DNA of 9,473 nucleotides, from contig JAGARL010000210.1 of NCBI GenBank assembly GCA_017622255.1, forward strand, positions 1 through 9,473, in the 5' to 3' direction. The notes below the pieces were generated by a model. That model was not told where the DNA came from, did not search any database, and saw nothing but the letters and a program-made list of their open reading frames with translations. Both the position numbers and the translations under genes were made by a program. Position 1 is the first letter of the stretch; every line of letters starts with the position of its first letter. Shown here piece after piece: positions 6,633 through 9,473 of this stretch. The DNA is from Methanocorpusculum sp. Its GTDB lineage: Archaea; Halobacteriota; Methanomicrobia; Methanomicrobiales; Methanocorpusculaceae.

Positions 6633-6926
6633 ATGCCCGGAGTAATGACCCGGAGTAAATGAAATGGAGGTGATACAACGCTCCAGATAAGTTTCTTCGT
6701 GGTTGGTATTCTGATAGCAGTGTCCAGAGAAATCCGAGCATGGTATCTGATACTAACCAAAAGACAATGAGGGGTCAAACCTTCATTGTTTTCTCCCGCA
6801 ATGGGGCAATCAGGCAAATGATTATATCCTTACAAGACGAATTATTTGCTGTAAACTTATCTGGAGCGGAACCGGTCAGGCGGAGTCATTAACCACCTAT
6901 TATGATCGGATTACCTCCTTTCTTTT
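6633..6926 (+). ncRNA. Candidate structured non-coding RNA, family not recognised
   Basis: Between the strong TATA box and the T-rich run after 6918 the sequence folds consistently, by eye. The outer helix P1 pairs GGAGGTGAT (6666-6674) with ATTACCTCC (6910-6918; one G-U). P2 is a perfect 15-bp helix, GCTCCAGATAAGTTT (6680-6694) with AAACTTATCTGGAGC (6853-6867). Inside P2 are hairpins P3 (GGTTGGTAT 6701-6709 with ATACTAACC 6750-6758), P4 (6761-6773 with 6780-6792, 13 bp with two G-U pairs, loop GTCAAA), P5 (CCC 6795-6797 with GGG 6803-6805) and P6 (GCAAATGATT 6814-6823 with AATTATTTGC 6840-6849, one G-U). This is a multibranched RNA of at least 253 bases, ending in TTTCTTTT. I could not match the conserved cores of archaeal RNase P or SRP RNA, nor tRNA, snoRNA or a known riboswitch. 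The next gene has its own promoter 90 bases further on, so an independent RNA is likelier than a leader element. Ends are approximate. Confidence 0.65.
6636..6662 (+). repeat. Tandem 13/14-base repeat at the start of the RNA
   Basis: CCCGGAGTAATGA (6636-6648) is followed directly by CCCGGAGTAAATGA (6649-6662), two copies differing by one inserted A. They lie at the predicted 5' end, outside helix P1. An ATG at 6633 opens a 9-codon frame (MPGVMTRSK) that ends in the second copy; it could be a leaderless mini-ORF but is too short to assert. Confidence 0.5.
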
Positions 6927-7043
6927 GCCGACTTTTCTGTATGTTATAGTATTCGTATTGTAATCTGTCTCTGTCCCCGAAAACACTATTGAGCTACACA
7001 TGAACTCTATAGTATTTATAGAATCCATCCCAAATACTATTTT
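6927..7043 (+). promoter_or_regulatory. Promoter and putative operator region of the AbrB-PhoU gene
   Basis: GTATTTATA at 7012-7020 is a TATA box 24-32 bases before the ATG at 7044, implying a leaderless mRNA. The region carries a recurring half-site: ATAGTATT at 6946-6953 and 7009-7016, its exact inverse AATACTAT at 7033-7040, and a one-mismatch inverse AACACTAT at 6982-6989. One pair therefore brackets the TATA box with a 16-base gap. A swapped-hairpin DNA-binding protein such as the gene product itself could bind here; that is inference. Confidence 0.5.
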
Positions 7044-8048
7044 ATGGAAATCAGAAAGATTCAGGTGACCGGCGGCTCATCATATGTTCTTTCTCTCCCG
7101 AAATCCTGGATTCGGGAACGCAACATTCAGAAAAATGACCCAATAGGTGTCGTCTCCCAGGCTGACGGCACGCTTCTGATTACCCCGAATATTCAGTACG
7201 ACCGGACCACCAAGGTCAAGGAGTTTCCCTTAAAGGACTACCCGGACCCGCAGATGCTTCTCCGCTCATTAATCGGTGCATACATCAGCGGATTTACCGT
7301 GATTAAAATCACCTCCGCAGGACGTATCCCGCCGAAGGTCCGGCAGGTTGTCCGCAAGTTTACCCAGATGACCATTGGCCAGGAGGTCGCAGACGAGGCG
7401 GAGAACAGTATCACCTTAAAGGACATCTTAAACCCGAGTGAGATGCCGTTTGAAAACACCATCCGCCGCATGTATGTGATTACCAAAGCCATGCATGAGG
7501 ATGCGCTCTATGCCTTAGAACAGGGTAAACGCGAGCTGGCAGAGGATGTTGCGGCCCGCGATACGGATGTGGACCGGCTGCACTGGCTGATTCACCGTCA
7601 GTTCTCGCTGATTATCGACAACCCGGCGCTGGCGCTTCGGATGAATATCACTCCGCGTATGGCGGCAACGTATTATCAGATTTCCAAGACGATTGAACGT
7701 GTGGGCGATCACGCGGTGCTGATTGCCGAGTCTGTCCTGGTGCTGATTGATAAAGGAGTGGACCGCACCCTTCTTCCCAAGCTCACCGACCTGGGAGAAG
7801 AGTCGCTCGATGTGTTTAACAAATGTATCCAGGCAGTGTTTTCGGGAAATATTTCCAAGGCAAACCAGATTATCGTTCAGGCAGATGAACTGGACCCGCA
7901 GTATCATCAGTTCGGCGATGTAACGCGGAAGATGAAGGCGCAGGAAGCTATTGCGGTGAATCAGATTGTGCAGAGTATGCACCGGATTACAGAGTACAGC
8001 GCAGATATCTCCGAGGTGCTGATTAACCGTCTGGTGTCTGATGTTTGA
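7044..8048 (+). CDS. phoU: Phosphate uptake regulator, AbrB/SpoVT-PhoU domain protein
   Basis: A 334-residue cytosolic protein. Residues 1-50 form an AbrB/SpoVT-like swapped-hairpin DNA-binding domain (MEIRKIQVTGGSSYVLSLPKSW, with DGTLLITP later). From about 115 two PhoU helical bundles follow: ARDTDVDRLHWLIHRQ at 171-186 and ERVGDHAVLIAESV at 218-231 (first, with the metal-binding E/D..D motifs), and HRITEYSADISEVLINR at 313-329 (second). This architecture is typical of archaeal PhoU-like regulators, thought to combine phosphate sensing with DNA binding. No pst transporter gene is nearby, so its target is unknown. The start at 7044 fits a leaderless mRNA (TATA at 7012-7020; no Shine-Dalgarno). 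The 3' end overlaps the MutY-like gene by 8 bases, so the two are cotranscribed. The family assignment is firm; a role in phosphate control is inferred from family. Confidence 0.9.
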   Translation: MEIRKIQVTGGSSYVLSLPKSWIRERNIQKNDPIGVVSQADGTLLITPNIQYDRTTKVKEFPLKDYPDPQMLLRSLIGAYISGFTVIKITSAGRIPPKVRQVVRKFTQMTIGQEVADEAENSITLKDILNPSEMPFENTIRRMYVITKAMHEDALYALEQGKRELAEDVAARDTDVDRLHWLIHRQFSLIIDNPALALRMNITPRMAATYYQISKTIERVGDHAVLIAESVLVLIDKGVDRTLLPKLTDLGEESLDVFNKCIQAVFSGNISKANQIIVQADELDPQYHQFGDVTRKMKAQEAIAVNQIVQSMHRITEYSADISEVLINRLVSDV

Positions 8049-8901
8049 GACGGATTTTTCCAGCCGCTTACAAGAGGAGGGAGTTACCCCTTCCCTTATC
8101 GCGGATTTTCAGGATTTTGTTTTTTCGTTTTATGAATCCTGCGGACGCCATGATATGGAGTGGCGGCATACGACAGACCCGTATCTGATTACAGTATCAG
8201 AGATTATGCTGCAGCAGACGCAGGTGCCGCGGGTTGCAGAGATTTTTCCCCGCTTTATTGAACAGTTCCCAACCGCAGAATCTCTTGCCGACGCCGCGGA
8301 TGCTGAGGTGCTTTCCGCATGGCAGGGGATGGGGTATAACCGGCGTGCGCTGTATCTGAAAAAGCTCTGCCGGATGGTAACGGATGAACTCGGCGGTGTG
8401 TTTCCTGCAACTCCTGCGGAGCTGGAGAAGCTTCCGGGAATCGGCAAGGCGACATCCTGCTCGATTTCCGCGTTTGCCTACAATGCTCCGGTGGTCTTTA
8501 TTGAGACGAATATCCGGCGGGTGTTTATTCATTTCTTTTTCCGGGGGCGCGAGACAGTAGATGATGCAGAGATTTTCCCGCTGGTTGAGGCCATGCTTCC
8601 CGCTGGAAGAAGCCGCGAGTGGTACTGGGCGCTGATGGATTTGGGAACGGAGATGAAACGGGCTGTCGGGAATCCGAACCGGAAGAGCCGGCAGTATGTG
8701 AAGCAGTCAAAGTTCGAGGGCTCACACCGGCAGGTGCGAGGTGCAGTGCTGAAGGAGATGCTGATGCGGGGTTCTTCGTCGGTGGAGGAAGTATCAAAGG
8801 CAGTTGGTTTTCCGGCGGAGAGTGTGTCTTTGGTTTTGTCGGAGATGGAAAAGGAGGGGTTCTTTGTGTGTGAGGATGGAGTGTTTCGGGTGTGTCGGTG
8901 A
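8041..8901 (+). CDS. MutY-like HhH-GPD DNA glycosylase lacking the iron-sulfur cluster
   Basis: A 286-residue base-excision repair glycosylase of the MutY/endonuclease III superfamily. Visible motifs are SEIMLQQTQV at 53-62 (with the MutY catalytic Glu, E54), WQGMGYNRRA at 94-103, the helix-hairpin-helix LPGIGKATS at 131-139, and ETNIRRVF at 155-162. Three departures from classical MutY: the catalytic Asp position in the [D]xNVxR motif is Glu (E155); the four cysteines of the [4Fe-4S] loop after ALMDLG are absent (residues 203-234 have none); and there is no C-terminal NUDIX-like 8-oxoguanine-recognition domain, only about 55 residues resembling a winged helix. The segment NPNRKSRQYVKQSKFEGS matches, from memory, a known cluster-less subfamily, so these are subfamily traits and not decay. 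Removal of A opposite 8-oxoG is likely but unproven. It overlaps the phoU-like gene by 8 bases and has no ribosome binding site, so translation is probably coupled. Confidence 0.88.
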   Translation: MFETDFSSRLQEEGVTPSLIADFQDFVFSFYESCGRHDMEWRHTTDPYLITVSEIMLQQTQVPRVAEIFPRFIEQFPTAESLADAADAEVLSAWQGMGYNRRALYLKKLCRMVTDELGGVFPATPAELEKLPGIGKATSCSISAFAYNAPVVFIETNIRRVFIHFFFRGRETVDDAEIFPLVEAMLPAGRSREWYWALMDLGTEMKRAVGNPNRKSRQYVKQSKFEGSHRQVRGAVLKEMLMRGSSSVEEVSKAVGFPAESVSLVLSEMEKEGFFVCEDGVFRVCR

Positions 8902-8954
8902 GGGGGAGTATAATCTCTTTTTAATTCAGGATTTTCTTTTTGGGGGGAGAAAGA
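8902..8954 (+). terminator. T-rich 3' end of the phoU-mutY operon
   Basis: Two T-runs (8918-8922 and 8932-8941) within 40 bases of the stop codon are the likely terminators. No hairpin precedes them. The inverted repeat begins immediately after, at or before 8955. Confidence 0.5.
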
Positions 8955-9053
8955 GGATTCATTTTCTGGTTTTATGCGGAGGTGAATTTCTGTTTTGCAG
9001 GGTTTACGAGCGGCTTTCCGGCAGTTATTTTCGGGAGAGAAATCCTATCCGAG
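8955..9053. repeat. Left arm of a perfect 99-bp inverted repeat
   Basis: Every base of 8955-9053 is complementary to 9473-9375 in antiparallel register (paired positions add to 18428). The match ends at 9054/9374. The arm contains GC-rich and T-rich parts and no convincing gene; the one open frame crossing it is low-complexity. The inner edge carries AAATCCTA (9040-9047), which can also pair with TAGGATTT (9054-9061) just inside. Confidence 0.95.
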
Positions 9054-9374
9054 TAGGATTTTTGAAGCGTGGCTGAGTGGATTGGAAATTGAAACATTTT
9101 GCCAGTATTTAGAGGCGAAAAATACTCTGCTGAATGGAAGTCATGAAAGTCTGTAGATAAATCCTACAAAAATAGAGGATTTTCAGCCCAGTGCGGAGAT
9201 GATGCAATTTGTCTCCATTCTTACTCGAAAAGAGTTATCCACGAATCAGCGCGAATCTCTAACGAATCGCGCTGATTCGTGGATTGCCTTTTTCCAAATA
9301 TATCCAAAGCCAAACAGGAAACTCAACCACAAAAATTAGCAACACAGTTAATAGACATTACGACCAATATTCTT
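9054..9374. other. Unique centre between the inverted-repeat arms
   Basis: 321 bases with stop codons scattered in all frames and no gene I can support. The sequence is A/T-rich apart from the hairpin at 9237-9284. The AAATCCTA/AGGATTT motif recurs at 9159-9166 and 9176-9182, where it can form a further small hairpin. No transposase or recombinase fragment is visible, so if this is a mobile element it is non-autonomous. Confidence 0.6.
9237..9284. repeat. Perfect 18-bp hairpin
   Basis: ATCCACGAATCAGCGCGA (9237-9254) and its exact complement (9267-9284) enclose the 12-base loop ATCTCTAACGAA. The left arm and loop also contain CGAAT three times (9242, 9252 and 9263). A T-run (GCCTTTTTCC) follows, so a plus-strand transcript would end here. 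It resembles dispersed REP-like hairpins, which a genome search would show. Confidence 0.9.
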
Positions 9375-9473
9375 CTCGGATAGGATTTCTCTCCCGAAAA
9401 TAACTGCCGGAAAGCCGCTCGTAAACCCTGCAAAACAGAAATTCACCTCCGCATAAAACCAGAAAATGAATCC
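9375..9473. repeat. Right arm of the 99-bp inverted repeat (reaches the window end)
   Basis: This is the exact reverse complement of 8955-9053. Because it runs to the last base, the repeat may be longer than 99 bp and the outer boundary is unknown. The next outward base on the left arm is A8954; base 9474 would have to be T for the repeat to continue. Confidence 0.95.

Noticed and set aside
6626..6817. 63-residue open frame on the minus strand over the structured RNA
   Set aside because: It has no family resemblance and no ribosome binding site, and the long perfect helices explain the sequence better.
6633..6926. RNase P RNA, SRP RNA or a riboswitch for the phoU-like gene
   Set aside because: The conserved RNase P core segments and the SRP helix 8 motif were not found by eye, and the phoU-like gene has its own TATA box after the T-rich end of the RNA. 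A covariance search could overturn this.
8804..9076. 90-residue open frame after the MutY-like gene
   Set aside because: It overlaps the end of that gene in another frame and crosses the inverted-repeat arm; the Cys/Phe/Gly-rich translation is typical of a chance frame.
9235..9243. TTATCCACG resembling a bacterial DnaA box
   Set aside because: Archaea lack DnaA, it is a single copy, and it is part of the 18-bp hairpin. No archaeal origin box was seen.
1..9473. CRISPR array, rRNA gene or complete insertion sequence
   Set aside because: No regularly spaced direct repeats, no rRNA core sequence and no transposase-like protein were found in the window.

Overview
The window looks like chromosomal DNA of a methanogenic archaeon, most likely of the order Methanomicrobiales and close to Methanocorpusculum. 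That placement is inferred from the gene families and style of the sequence; no marker gene is present to prove it. The archaeal signs are a group II chaperonin (thermosome), a GfcR-type phosphoribosyltransferase-like regulator, an AbrB-PhoU regulator, TATA-type promoters about 25-35 bases upstream of several starts with no Shine-Dalgarno sequence (leaderless mRNAs), and poly-T terminators.

Layout, left to right. (1) Bases 1-290 hold the tail of an unidentified gene, overlapped by a 61-residue DpnD/PcfM-family gene. This family is typical of phage and conjugative DNA, so the left edge may be the end of an accessory island. (2) A pyrimidine-rich, gene-free stretch (291-608) carries the promoter of gfcR (609-1205). 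(3) A thermosome subunit gene follows (1282-2868), with its own TATA box, ribosome binding site and poly-T terminator. (4) Two tRNA genes, Ser(CGA) and Gly(GCC). (5) A small two-helix membrane protein on the minus strand (3331-3612) diverges from a 919-residue fusion protein (3681-6440). The fusion joins a zinc ribbon, a probable PUA domain and a PP-loop/PAPS-reductase-like domain to a complete SufS-type cysteine desulfurase. (6) A 600-base spacer (6441-7043) holds a terminator, a strong TATA box and a sequence that folds into a multibranched RNA of about 250-290 bases, which I do not recognise. (7) An AbrB-PhoU regulator and a MutY-like glycosylase overlap by 8 bases and form an operon (7044-8901). 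(8) From 8955 to the window end lies a perfect 99-bp inverted repeat around 321 bases of unique sequence, with an 18-bp perfect hairpin inside.

The named genes are mostly housekeeping and do not form one pathway. The fusion protein is the most suggestive unit: a sulfur donor joined to an ATP-activating domain with RNA-binding accessories, while the cysteine needed by true PAPS reductases is absent. The two best candidates for something undescribed are the structured RNA at about 6633-6926 and the inverted-repeat element at the right edge. The second could also be an assembly fold-back, because its right arm runs exactly to the end of the window.
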